In this document: positions 1 through 9,341 of the stretch, one piece after another | Position numbering within the stretch: position 1 is the first letter of the stretch | How the letters are laid out: each line of letters begins with the position of its first letter | From: Akkermansia sp. | GTDB taxonomy: Bacteria > Verrucomicrobiota > Verrucomicrobiia > Verrucomicrobiales > Akkermansiaceae | Length of the DNA: 64,000 nt | NCBI RefSeq assembly: GCF_020860705.1 | Contig: NZ_JAJBTT010000008.1 | Location: 1-64,000 of the forward strand | Direction: 5' to 3' | Notes under the pieces: model-generated | The model's database searches: none | What the model was told of the DNA's origin: nothing | The model's input: only the letters and a program-made list of their open reading frames with translations | Made by a program: the position numbers and the translations under genes

Positions 1-1
1 G

Positions 2-16
2 CGGATTAGAAATCCG
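2..16. repeat. Palindrome CGGATT-AGA-AATCCG (copy of a recurring motif)
   Basis: Read directly: cggattagaaatccg; same 6-bp arms as at 491, 49473 and 49640. Confidence 0.6.
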
Positions 17-490
17 TACAGGCAAACAGTTTTTTATATTTCAAATCCGCAGGCTCCTCTTATTTATTCCCTTCGTCCATATCACCTCATGCCATGGATG
101 CATCAAAATCAAGCTAATGCATTCCTAAGTTCACAAACCATATTTGTTCTTTCTGCACGCCGCAGAAAAAGATGAATCATGAATCTCGTTCCGGTATTTT
201 CGACCATAGACTTCCATAAAAGAAATTTCAGAAAAACAGGAAAGCTCGCCGTCTCCATGTGAGCGTCAACCGGAGCTCCTTCGTCATTGAGCCCGGAATC
301 TATGCTCCGCTTAAAGAGATGACGAATTCTTAATCCGTCAACAATGCTAAATACTAAGAAGCAAACTTATAAGGTAACCCAAGTCATTCCATATTAACAA
401 AATACATAGCCGTTGGTCTTTTTTTATTAAAATTTCCTACATGATAATAAGAAGGTTATCCAATTTATACACGGAAGGTGAATAACCACC

Positions 491-512
491 CGGATTAAGA
501 ATCCGCTATAAT
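491..512 (+). promoter_or_regulatory. Putative operator/promoter: CGGATTAAGAATCCG + 1 nt + TATAAT upstream of PEP-CTERM gene
   Basis: Perfect 6-bp inverted arms at 491-505 followed by TATAAT at 507-512; same layout upstream of the PEP-CTERM gene at 49442. Confidence 0.5.
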
Positions 513-571
513 TTCAATCGTTATCAGGAATACCATTCTTTATTCTCTATTTTATCCATTCATTTCCCAGT

Positions 572-1306
572 ATGAAAAAAACCATTACCTTACTATTGGC
601 CGTATCCGCCTTGGCTTCAGTATCCCACGCGGCAACGGTATTTACTTACCAAACCGAGCAAACGGGTAGCACCGGCGTTGCCCAGGTGTACGGATTCCAG
701 TTATCTCTCAGTTCTGGCGTCCTGTCCCCGTCCAACAGTGATTCTCCACCTTCCCTCACCGGTGACGTCCAATTGAACCAGCTGACCATTGCGGGCCGTA
801 CTGGCTACGGAAGTAATGTAACTTACGGTCTGCTGGTGCTGAATTTAGCTGACAATACCGTAATCGGTAAAAGCACTAATACAGGAACGGCCGTAAACAA
901 TCCCACTTTCACTTTCTCAGCTACGGATGGAGCTTCCCCTCTGATTCTGGACGCCAGCAGCACCTACCGTTTTCTGGCGGTCACAGAAGACACGCTGAAG
1001 TTGGTTACAGGGGGCTCCGGCGTAACCTATCTGTATAATGCAGGAGGAGAGAACGCTGTTACATCTTCCCAAGAAAATAATACCGTTACCATTTCCCAGG
1101 GGCTTGCCAGGCCAGGAGTCACGGTTCAGACAAACGGTAAGGCTGATGACAAATGCAACTTCATCAGCAGCACGGATGGACAAAGCATCGTCAACTGGAA
1201 TCCCATCCTGACGGGAATCGAAGTAACCCAGGTTCCGGAACCGGCCGCGGCGTCCCTCAGCTTGATTGGACTGGCCGCCCTCATGATGCGCCGCAGACGC
1301 GTCTGA
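572..1306 (+). CDS. PEP-CTERM sorting domain-containing protein
   Basis: N-terminal signal peptide; C-terminal VPEPAAASLSLIGLAALMMRRRRV. Confidence 0.85.
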   Translation: MKKTITLLLAVSALASVSHAATVFTYQTEQTGSTGVAQVYGFQLSLSSGVLSPSNSDSPPSLTGDVQLNQLTIAGRTGYGSNVTYGLLVLNLADNTVIGKSTNTGTAVNNPTFTFSATDGASPLILDASSTYRFLAVTEDTLKLVTGGSGVTYLYNAGGENAVTSSQENNTVTISQGLARPGVTVQTNGKADDKCNFISSTDGQSIVNWNPILTGIEVTQVPEPAAASLSLIGLAALMMRRRRV

Positions 1307-1335
1307 ACGAAAAACCATCTATCATTCTATTTGCC

Positions 1336-1367
1336 GGAGGCGGGAGAAATCCCGCCTCCTTCTTTTT
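1336..1367 (+). terminator. Intrinsic terminator after PEP-CTERM gene
   Basis: ggaggcggg-agaaat-cccgcctcc followed by ttcttttt. Confidence 0.75.
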
Positions 1368-1451
1368 CCGGAAAGAAGGAAAAACAGTATTCGTGTCAGC
1401 ATTCCAGTTGAGTTATGACAGTTGCAGGCGCAGCCTTGTCTGTTTGTCTAT

Positions 1452-2933
1452 ATGAAACATGTCATGCTCCCCTCCTTGTGCGCGGCTGCTGTCGTGACCT
1501 CCTGTGATCCCGTTCTGGCCCAGCAGGCCACGCCGCCCGTAACCGCGGCCCCTTATCTGAATACGGAACGCGGCCTGCGCGTGAAAGCCCTGGAAGGCAG
1601 GGAAATAAGCCCCAGCCTCCTGAAGGGGATGCGGCCGGAAGAACAAATCACCAAGAGGACGCCCGGTGTTCCCACCAAGCCCAGCGTGCTTCTCCAGCAT
1701 GAAGGCAGGCCCTCCGTCCCCGGCATTGAATGGTTTGCGCCCAAGCCGCTGAAGATGATGCCGTATCTGGACAGTTCCTACGTCTTTGGCAACACTTGCG
1801 TGGAACCGAATGCCTGGATCCGGGAAGACATGATCTCCACCGGGGCGCAGAAGCTTAAGACCGCCCTGTCCAAATACGGCATCACCTATTCCGCCCAGTT
1901 CGGATTCAACTACACGGGACTGACGGGCGGAGGCCTGACCGGAAAAACGGATTTCCCCTCTTACAACGGCTCCCTGCTGAGCAATATCACCATTTTCCGC
2001 AACAACTCCACGGGCAGCGGCCTGTATCTGGCCTCCGAGTTCGACTTCGGCAACGGCTTTGACTTCAATGAAGGGAGGAAAGGCCCCCAGACCACTCTGG
2101 GCTCCCTCCAGAACCCCACCAGCTCCTTCCAGGGGCCGGACCCGCACCTCAGCAACCTGAGCCTGGCATGGGTGGGAGCAGGCGGGAAGCTCCTGCTGAT
2201 GGCGGGCCAGCTGGACACCACCAACTACATGGACCACAACGCCTACGCCAACTCCCACAACAACAACCTGACCAACAGCGTTTTCGGCAACAACCCCATG
2301 CTGCCCCTGACGGACAATTCCCTGGGCTTCCATTTCGCATGGCAGCCCACCACCTCCTTTTATGTGATGGGCGCCACCGCCGCCAACAACATGACCCAGA
2401 ACCACAACCCGTTCAAGAACATGAATTCGGACAACTGGACGAACGTTCTTGAGTTCGGCTATGTGGCGGAGGATTTCTGCGGATGGGGGCCGGGCGTGTA
2501 CCGCCTCCAGCCCTTCTTCACCACCAGCGACAGTGAAAACGGCGGCGGGGTGGGGGTCAACTTCCAGCAGCAGCTCGGACGCCACAGCCACCTGGGCTGG
2601 TTCTTCCGCGGCGGCTGGGCCAGTGAGGACGCCGCCACGCTTACCGGCGTGCGCTGTGCGGCCACCACGGGGCTGGTGCTTCTTTCCCCCTTCCAAGGAA
2701 AAGGCGCTTCCAATGACGGCTACCTGGGCCTGGGATTCCTCTGGCAGCAGGGAGCCAAGAAAAATGGCCCGTACGTGAACAAGAATGAATACGGCATTGA
2801 ATTGACCTATGTAGCGCAGGTGACGCCCACCATGACGCTCCAGCCGGACATCCAGCTGGTCAAGAATCCCGTCAACGGCCGCAGGGGCCAGACGGCCGTA
2901 GTCTTCCAAATCCAGAACGTCTGGTCCTGGTAG
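1452..2933 (+). CDS. Outer-membrane carbohydrate porin (OprB-like)
   Basis: Signal peptide, aromatic/glycine-rich beta-barrel-like sequence, C-terminal W-S-W end; start taken at MKHVMLPSLC. Confidence 0.6.
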   Translation: MKHVMLPSLCAAAVVTSCDPVLAQQATPPVTAAPYLNTERGLRVKALEGREISPSLLKGMRPEEQITKRTPGVPTKPSVLLQHEGRPSVPGIEWFAPKPLKMMPYLDSSYVFGNTCVEPNAWIREDMISTGAQKLKTALSKYGITYSAQFGFNYTGLTGGGLTGKTDFPSYNGSLLSNITIFRNNSTGSGLYLASEFDFGNGFDFNEGRKGPQTTLGSLQNPTSSFQGPDPHLSNLSLAWVGAGGKLLLMAGQLDTTNYMDHNAYANSHNNNLTNSVFGNNPMLPLTDNSLGFHFAWQPTTSFYVMGATAANNMTQNHNPFKNMNSDNWTNVLEFGYVAEDFCGWGPGVYRLQPFFTTSDSENGGGVGVNFQQQLGRHSHLGWFFRGGWASEDAATLTGVRCAATTGLVLLSPFQGKGASNDGYLGLGFLWQQGAKKNGPYVNKNEYGIELTYVAQVTPTMTLQPDIQLVKNPVNGRRGQTAVVFQIQNVWSW

Positions 2934-3018
2934 GAACTCCCGCTGGAAAATTGGAAAATATTGATCGCATTTATTGGAAAATGTGTCTAAATGGAAACGA
3001 TTTATTTGGACCACGCAC

Positions 3019-4239
3019 ATGAAGCGCACTCAGCAACCTTCCATGCAGGAGGCGGAGCAGGCCTCCCTGAATCATGAGATCCTAACCACATGGCGCCCCG
3101 GAGAAACCCTGGGGGAACACATGGAGCGCCGCGGCGTCAGCCGGCGTGAATTCAACAAATGGTGTCTGAAAATGATCGCCCTGATGGGCGTAGCCACCGT
3201 AACCGGAGGCGTTTCCAACGCCCAGGAGATTGCAGACAAGATGGCTGGCCTGAAACGCCCGGTAGTCATCTGGCTCCAGCTCCAGGAATGCACCGGATGC
3301 CTGGAAAGCACCATCCGCAGTTACAATGAGGAAATAGGGGACATGGTGCTTTCCGCCGTTTCCATGCCTTATGTGGAACTGCTCATGGCCCCTTCCGGAG
3401 AAGCCGCGAACCAGGCGCTGGAAGAAGCGATCAAGGAGCCCCACATCCTCGTCATCAACGGATCCGTTCCGGTCAATGACGGCGGCGTGTACTGCACGGT
3501 GGCCGGGGATACGGTGGAGCACATGCTGCGCCACTGCGCTGAAAACGCCTCCTACATCCTGGCGGTGGGCTCCTGCGCGTACTTCGGCTCCATCCAGGCC
3601 GCCCGCCCCAACCCCACCGGGGCCGTAGGCATACGGGACATCCTGACGGACCGCACCGTCATCAACGTGCCGGGCTGCCCGCCCATCGGGGACGTCATCA
3701 CGGCCGTCATCATGTACATCCTCACCTTTGACCGCGCCCCGGAATGCGATCTGGAAACACGCCCCCTGATGGCGTACGGCACCCGCATTCACAACAACTG
3801 TCCGCGCCGTGCCCACTTTGACGCCGGACAGTTCGTCAACGTGTTTGACGACGAGAACGCGAGGGAATGCTTCTGCCTGTACAAAGTCGGCTGCAAGGGG
3901 CCGGACACGTTCTCCCCCTGCCCCATCGTCAAATGGAACGGAGGCGTCAGCTTCCCCATTCAGTCCGGCCATCCATGCATCGGCTGCACGGAGCTTTACT
4001 TCTTTGACCGCATGACTCCCTTCTACAAGACGCTGCCGAACGTGAACGGCTTCGGCGTGGAGGCCTCCGCCAACGTGATTGGCGCCGTGGGCGTGGCGGC
4101 CGCTGGCACGGCCATTGCCGCCCATGCCGTAGGTTCCGCCATCCATTATAAAAAGCAGCACATGAAGGAAGAGGCAAACGTGGCGCTTCCCGCCTTCGGG
4201 GACGCCCCCGGCACCCCTGACAAGGAAACGGAAGAATAA
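3019..4239 (+). CDS. hyaA: [NiFe]-hydrogenase small subunit
   Basis: Tat-like SRREFNKW motif, ECTGCLES cluster ligands, C-terminal Fe-S cysteines and TM segment. Confidence 0.93.
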   Translation: MKRTQQPSMQEAEQASLNHEILTTWRPGETLGEHMERRGVSRREFNKWCLKMIALMGVATVTGGVSNAQEIADKMAGLKRPVVIWLQLQECTGCLESTIRSYNEEIGDMVLSAVSMPYVELLMAPSGEAANQALEEAIKEPHILVINGSVPVNDGGVYCTVAGDTVEHMLRHCAENASYILAVGSCAYFGSIQAARPNPTGAVGIRDILTDRTVINVPGCPPIGDVITAVIMYILTFDRAPECDLETRPLMAYGTRIHNNCPRRAHFDAGQFVNVFDDENARECFCLYKVGCKGPDTFSPCPIVKWNGGVSFPIQSGHPCIGCTELYFFDRMTPFYKTLPNVNGFGVEASANVIGAVGVAAAGTAIAAHAVGSAIHYKKQHMKEEANVALPAFGDAPGTPDKETEE

Positions 4240-4263
4240 GGACACCTTTACTACCAGATTACC

Positions 4264-6021
4264 ATGAGTAACTACACATCAGCGGACGTTCCGGAATCCA
4301 GCCGCGTCGTCATTGACCCGGTCACACGCATTGAAGGCCACCTGCGCGTGGAAATGGAAGCCGGGGACGGCGTGATCAAAAACGCCTGGACGTCCACCAC
4401 GCAGTACCGCGGCATTGAGGTGATCGCCTGCAAGCGGGATCCCCGGGACGTATGGGCCTTTGTAGAACGTATCTGCGGCGTCTGCACGGGCACGCACGCC
4501 ATTGCGGCCCTGGCCGCGGTGGAAGACGCCCTGCAATACCCCGTGCCCATCCAGGCCAGACTCATGAGGGACCTGGTCAGCGGAGCCCTGGGCATCCAGG
4601 ACCACGTCATCCACTTTTACCAGCTCCAGGCCATGGACTGGGTGGACGTGGTCTCCGCGCTGAAGGCGGACCCCAGGGAAACCGCCGCCATTGCCAAATC
4701 CCTTTCCGACTGGCCTCTGTCCTCCGCCACGTACTTTGCCGGAGTGCAGCAAAAGCTGAAGGACTCCATCGCCCACGGCCAGTATTCCATCTTCACGAAC
4801 GGCTACTGGGGCCATCCCGCCTACAAGCTGCCGCCGGAGGTGAACCTGCTGGGCGTGGCCCACTACCTCCAGGCCCTGGTCTGGCAGCGGGACATGATCA
4901 AGATCCACACCATCCTGGGCGGCAAGAATCCGCACCCGAACTTCCTGGTGGGCGGCATGGCCTGCGCCATCAACATGAACAATGACCAGGCCATCAACCA
5001 GTTTTCCCTGAGCTACCTGAAGCAGCTGGTGCAGACCTGCCATGATTTCATCCACAAGGTGTATTACCCGGACATCGTGGCCATTGCCGGGTTCTACAAG
5101 GATTACGCCCACATCGGCGCGTCCAACCCCAATTTATTCTGCACCGGGGGCCCGTCTGAAATCAACACCGGCGCTCCCGCCGGCAAGGGCTTGATCAAAC
5201 CCGGCGTTCTGCTGAACGGGGATTATAAAAACGTCCTCCCCTTTGACCAGGACAAGATCAAGGAATTCGTCACGAGCGCCTGGTACAAGTACACGGAAGG
5301 GCGGGACGCGGGACTGGCTCCGTACGACGGGGAAACGAACGCGGATTACAACGGCCCCAGGCCGCCCTACAAGTGGGTCTCGGACCATCCGCAGTACACC
5401 TGGGTGAAAGCCCCGCGCTATGACGGCCACGCGATGGCCGTGGGCCCGAACGCCCGCATGATGATCGGCTACGCCCAGGGCGTGCCCGCCATCGTGGAAC
5501 GGGTGGACGCAGCCTGCGACAGGCTGGGCCTGCCGCGCGACAACGCGTTCATGAACTCCACGCTGGGCCGCGTGTACGGCCGCGCCCTGGACGCCCTGAT
5601 CAACGTGGACATGATGGTGGACCAGCTTCAGGAAATGACGGACCGCATCAAGAACGGGGAAACCGCCACCTTCAACCCGGAAAAATGGGAACCGGAAACC
5701 TGGCCCTCCTCCTGCAAGGGCGTGGGCTGGGTGGAAGCGCCCCGCGGAAGCCTGAGCCACTGGGTGAGGATTGAAAACGGCCAGACGGCGAACTACCAGG
5801 CTGTGGTGCCCAGCACCTGGAACAGCTCCGGCCGGGATGCGGAAGGGCAGATGGGGCCGTATGAATATTCCCTGGCCCATACCGGGAAACACCCGCTGGT
5901 GGATCCCACCCGCCCGGTGGAGCCCCTGCGCACCATTCACAGTTATGACCCGTGCCAATCCTGCGCCGTCCATTTGTTTGACGAGGAAGGGGAGGCCATT
6001 CTGACCAGACAGGACCCGTGA
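4264..6021 (+). CDS. hyaB: [NiFe]-hydrogenase large subunit
   Basis: RICGVCTGTHA and C-terminal DPCQSCAVH NiFe motifs. Confidence 0.95.
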   Translation: MSNYTSADVPESSRVVIDPVTRIEGHLRVEMEAGDGVIKNAWTSTTQYRGIEVIACKRDPRDVWAFVERICGVCTGTHAIAALAAVEDALQYPVPIQARLMRDLVSGALGIQDHVIHFYQLQAMDWVDVVSALKADPRETAAIAKSLSDWPLSSATYFAGVQQKLKDSIAHGQYSIFTNGYWGHPAYKLPPEVNLLGVAHYLQALVWQRDMIKIHTILGGKNPHPNFLVGGMACAINMNNDQAINQFSLSYLKQLVQTCHDFIHKVYYPDIVAIAGFYKDYAHIGASNPNLFCTGGPSEINTGAPAGKGLIKPGVLLNGDYKNVLPFDQDKIKEFVTSAWYKYTEGRDAGLAPYDGETNADYNGPRPPYKWVSDHPQYTWVKAPRYDGHAMAVGPNARMMIGYAQGVPAIVERVDAACDRLGLPRDNAFMNSTLGRVYGRALDALINVDMMVDQLQEMTDRIKNGETATFNPEKWEPETWPSSCKGVGWVEAPRGSLSHWVRIENGQTANYQAVVPSTWNSSGRDAEGQMGPYEYSLAHTGKHPLVDPTRPVEPLRTIHSYDPCQSCAVHLFDEEGEAILTRQDP

Positions 6022-7190
6022 AAACGACGCTTATCGACAAAGACCTCACCCTGGCGGTGGAGGACGCCATTCCGGCAGCCCCGGACTATACGCCGGAGGA
6101 AATCCTGGCCCTGGCCGTATGCGCCTCCCCCAACGGAAGCAGCGACCCGGGAGACCTGGCCCTGCTCCATGCCGCACGGGAACGGGGCGTGGCGCTCCCG
6201 TATGCCCAGCAGGAAAACTCCTGGGAGGCACCCTCCCGGGAAAGGCCGTACAGCACGGCCGTGCTGAAAGCCACGGACAAGGAGGACGCCGTCCCCTTCA
6301 TGGTGGCCCGCGGCAACCTGAAGGCCCTGGCCCGGCTGTGTGAAGTCGGCCACCAGGAAAAAGAGAGCCTGAACAAGGCCTTTGAGGAATATTCCCCTTC
6401 CGGCTTTGAACCCGTAGCCGTAGCCGTCCACCGGCCCGGCGCTCCGTGGCGTCTGCTGGGCGTGGTGCCCATGCACGCCATGAGGGACGTGCGCCACCTT
6501 TCCATGGCCAAGGCGAACTTCCGCTACTTCCATGTGTGGGACTGGCCGCTGCGCGTGCTGCACTGGACCTGGGTGTTCTGCATCATCGGTCTGGCCGTCA
6601 CCGGCATCTGCATTGCGGAAGGGTGGTTCCTGAAAATGGGGGACCTGCACGGGGCCTTCCAGTTCGGCACGCTCCGCTTTGTGCACTACGCGCTGGGGTG
6701 GACCCTGGTGGTGGTGATGATGCTGCGCTTCTCCTGCTTCTTCATGGCGTCCAACAAGTACCAGAGCTTCCGCGCCCTCTTCCCCGTCTCCAGGCAGCAG
6801 TGGAAGGACCTGTACGCCACAGCGGTGGACTACGTTTTTGCGCGGAGCTATGACGGCCCGCGCTACATCGGCCACAATCCCCTCCAGCAGTGGACGTATA
6901 CGGGCGTCTACATCCTGTTCACCACCATGATTGTGACCGGGCTGGCCCTGTACGCGCTGTATGAGCCGCGCCACTGGTTCTATCACTGGTTCATGCCCCT
7001 GAACGACCTGATCGGGGTTCCGTATGTGCGCCTGGTTCACCTGATCGGCATGTGGTGCTTCATCATCTTTGCCATGGTCCACGTGTACCTCTCCATCCTT
7101 TCCGGGAACGTGGACCGGGACGGCACCATCTCCTCCATGTTCAGCGGAGGACGCTGGCTGCGCAAGGGCGTCAAATTCCGGGATGAATAA
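6018..7190 (+). CDS. hyaC: Hydrogenase b-type cytochrome subunit with about 165-aa N-terminal extension
   Basis: C-terminal half YFHVWDWPLRVLHWTWVFCIIGLAVTG is HyaC-like with multiple TM segments; overlaps hyaB stop; N-terminal extension is extra. Confidence 0.85.
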   Translation: MKTTLIDKDLTLAVEDAIPAAPDYTPEEILALAVCASPNGSSDPGDLALLHAARERGVALPYAQQENSWEAPSRERPYSTAVLKATDKEDAVPFMVARGNLKALARLCEVGHQEKESLNKAFEEYSPSGFEPVAVAVHRPGAPWRLLGVVPMHAMRDVRHLSMAKANFRYFHVWDWPLRVLHWTWVFCIIGLAVTGICIAEGWFLKMGDLHGAFQFGTLRFVHYALGWTLVVVMMLRFSCFFMASNKYQSFRALFPVSRQQWKDLYATAVDYVFARSYDGPRYIGHNPLQQWTYTGVYILFTTMIVTGLALYALYEPRHWFYHWFMPLNDLIGVPYVRLVHLIGMWCFIIFAMVHVYLSILSGNVDRDGTISSMFSGGRWLRKGVKFRDE

Positions 7191-7202
7191 CCTGCTCCCT
7201 CC

Positions 7203-7748
7203 ATGGAAACTGAGGAATACACGGAAGAACTCCGGGGCTGCCCCGTCAAGGGAAACGCCTATCCCGTGCTCGTGCTGGGCGTTGGCAACCCGCTCATGGG
7301 GGACGACGGCATAGGCGTGGAACTGGCCCACCGGCTCCAGAAGCGGGACTACGGCCCGCTGGTCCAGGTGGAAGAGGGGGGAACGCTGGGTATGACCCTG
7401 CTGCCGCTGCTGGAAGACGCGGATACGGTCATCCTGCTGGATGCCGTCAGGACGGGGGCGCCCCCCGGAACCGTCGTCACGCGCAGCCGGGATGAACTCC
7501 CCCGCCATTTTTCCCACGTCATTTCACCCCACCAGATAGGCATGAAGGAAGTGCTGGGCGCGGCCCAGCTGTGCGGCACCCTGCCCCGTGCCATCACCCT
7601 GGTGGGGGTGGAAGCGCAGCATACGGACTTCTGCCGCCCCATGTCCGCGGAGGTGCGGGAAGCCATGCCGCAAGCGCTGGACCTGGTGGAAACCCTCATT
7701 TCCCGCGCCGTGGCGGAACAGGAGGAGCGGAAAAACGCCCATGCATGA
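7203..7748 (+). CDS. hyaD: Hydrogenase maturation protease
   Basis: VLGVGNPLMGDDGIGVELAHRL and D/H ligands of the HyaD/HybD family. Confidence 0.92.
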   Translation: METEEYTEELRGCPVKGNAYPVLVLGVGNPLMGDDGIGVELAHRLQKRDYGPLVQVEEGGTLGMTLLPLLEDADTVILLDAVRTGAPPGTVVTRSRDELPRHFSHVISPHQIGMKEVLGAAQLCGTLPRAITLVGVEAQHTDFCRPMSAEVREAMPQALDLVETLISRAVAEQEERKNAHA

Positions 7749-8082
7749 GGTAGGCATCATGGAAGGGGCGCTGGACATGGCCCGGCAACTTATGGAAAAA
7801 AACAGGGGAACCCGGCTGATGCGGGTGCACATGACCGTCGGCAGCCTGAGCGGCGTGGTGCCGGAGGCCCTTCAATTCGCCTTCCAGGCCCTGAAAGACG
7901 CATATGCGGCGCAAAATGCCGCCCTGGACGTCACCTGGGTGGAAGCGCTGTGCCGCTGTGACACGTGCAACGCGGAGTTCTCCTTCACGGAGCACGGCTA
8001 CATCTGCCCCGGCTGCGGAGACCCGGCCCTGGCCATCCTCCGGGGGCGGGAACTGGAACTGACCCGGGTGGAATGGGAGTGA
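7741..8082 (+). CDS. hypA: Hydrogenase nickel incorporation protein HypA
   Basis: MHEVGIMEGALDMA start and CDTC...CPGCG zinc ligands; start overlaps hyaD stop (the supplied ORF from 7588 is over-extended). Confidence 0.93.
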   Translation: MHEVGIMEGALDMARQLMEKNRGTRLMRVHMTVGSLSGVVPEALQFAFQALKDAYAAQNAALDVTWVEALCRCDTCNAEFSFTEHGYICPGCGDPALAILRGRELELTRVEWE

Positions 8083-8211
8083 ACCGCGTTTTTTCCATCC
8101 GGAAGAAAATAAGATAAATTTACCCGAACATTTTACCCCACTGGACGGTCTAATACTATTGGCGCATATCTACCGCGCCTCAAACGTCAAACCAACTATG
8201 GAACCAACGCC

Positions 8212-9159
8212 ATGAGCAATATCAACCCATTCATTCTAACCGGGATGATGCCGCTTTCAGCCTCATCCATGAACCGCGTCTCCTACATGTGCCCGGTCAC
8301 CATCAACAACGATGTGGTGCAGGGCCAGACGGACATTCAGGATTCCCTCACCGTTGATGTCGGCGGCAATCTTTACATCATCAACGCTCCCGTTTTCGTG
8401 GGAGGCCCCAACCAGCCGGACCACGGCCACCGCACCGCCCACCTGGTCATCCGGAACGGAGGCACCATGACGCTCCTGGGCAACCTGCCGGACCACATGA
8501 CCGTTTTCTTGGGCAGCAAAGCCAACGGAAGCCTGGAAATCAACGGCGGCCGCCTTCTAATGGGCCAGGGCCGCATTCAGGGCTCCAAAGAGCATGAAGG
8601 CAGAATCGTCATGACGGATGGCTGGCTGTTCGCCGCGGAAGCGGACCTTCCCGCGGAAGGCTCGGAACTCATCATCAAGCACGGCCTGATGCGCATCAGG
8701 AAACTCTCCGGCAGCGTGTCCACCCACATTTACGGCGGCGTGCTGCATGTGAAGGAAGAAGCCCATGCCGGACGCATCCATCTGGTAGACGACGGCGTGC
8801 TGCTGCTGGGCAGTGTCAGCAGCCAGCCTTCCGCAGACGTCATGGCCGGGGCGGGCATCAACTTCCGCGGGGACGGCGGCGCGCTGGTCATCCGCGTGCC
8901 CCATCCTGAAAACGCACTGACGCGCACGAGAGAAGCGGAACATGTCTTTGACGAACTGCTCAGGAGAGGCAAGCTCTTCCATGACAGCGAACCCATGACC
9001 AGCTTCCAGGGATTCCACATGAGGGAATTCACCGGGCATGACAGCCTGACGTACGCCGCACTGCGCCCCTCCGCCCAGCTGCGTGCGGAACAAAACCAGG
9101 TCACGCGCCTGCTGCACTCTTTCATGTACGGAGGCAGTGAAAAAGAGATCCCTATCTGA
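8212..9159 (+). CDS. Hypothetical protein, probable beta-helix/autotransporter-passenger-like repeats
   Basis: Repeating short strands with NGG/GG turns (LVIRNGGTMTLLG, LEINGGRLLMG); no recognised catalytic motif. Confidence 0.5.
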   Translation: MSNINPFILTGMMPLSASSMNRVSYMCPVTINNDVVQGQTDIQDSLTVDVGGNLYIINAPVFVGGPNQPDHGHRTAHLVIRNGGTMTLLGNLPDHMTVFLGSKANGSLEINGGRLLMGQGRIQGSKEHEGRIVMTDGWLFAAEADLPAEGSELIIKHGLMRIRKLSGSVSTHIYGGVLHVKEEAHAGRIHLVDDGVLLLGSVSSQPSADVMAGAGINFRGDGGALVIRVPHPENALTRTREAEHVFDELLRRGKLFHDSEPMTSFQGFHMREFTGHDSLTYAALRPSAQLRAEQNQVTRLLHSFMYGGSEKEIPI

Positions 9160-9341
9160 ACAGGTCCGGAAACAGGAACTCCTGAAAAATGCAAGCCTTC
9201 ACAAAACTGAAAGGTTGGGCATCTTGTTCCAGGCTTTCTCTTCATTTCTGAAAAAAGAACAAAGGCACCCCGGCATCATTTTCCGGGGAACATCCGCGTA
9301 GGAAGCGGCGCTGGGCCAGGCAAAAAGAAAGCCCATATAAA

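Noticed and set aside
1413-3029. 538-aa minus ORF, and similar long antisense ORFs (e.g. 14174..15535, 21338..23062, 25405..26805)
   Set aside because: Each overlaps a well-supported gene on the other strand; codon-bias artefacts.
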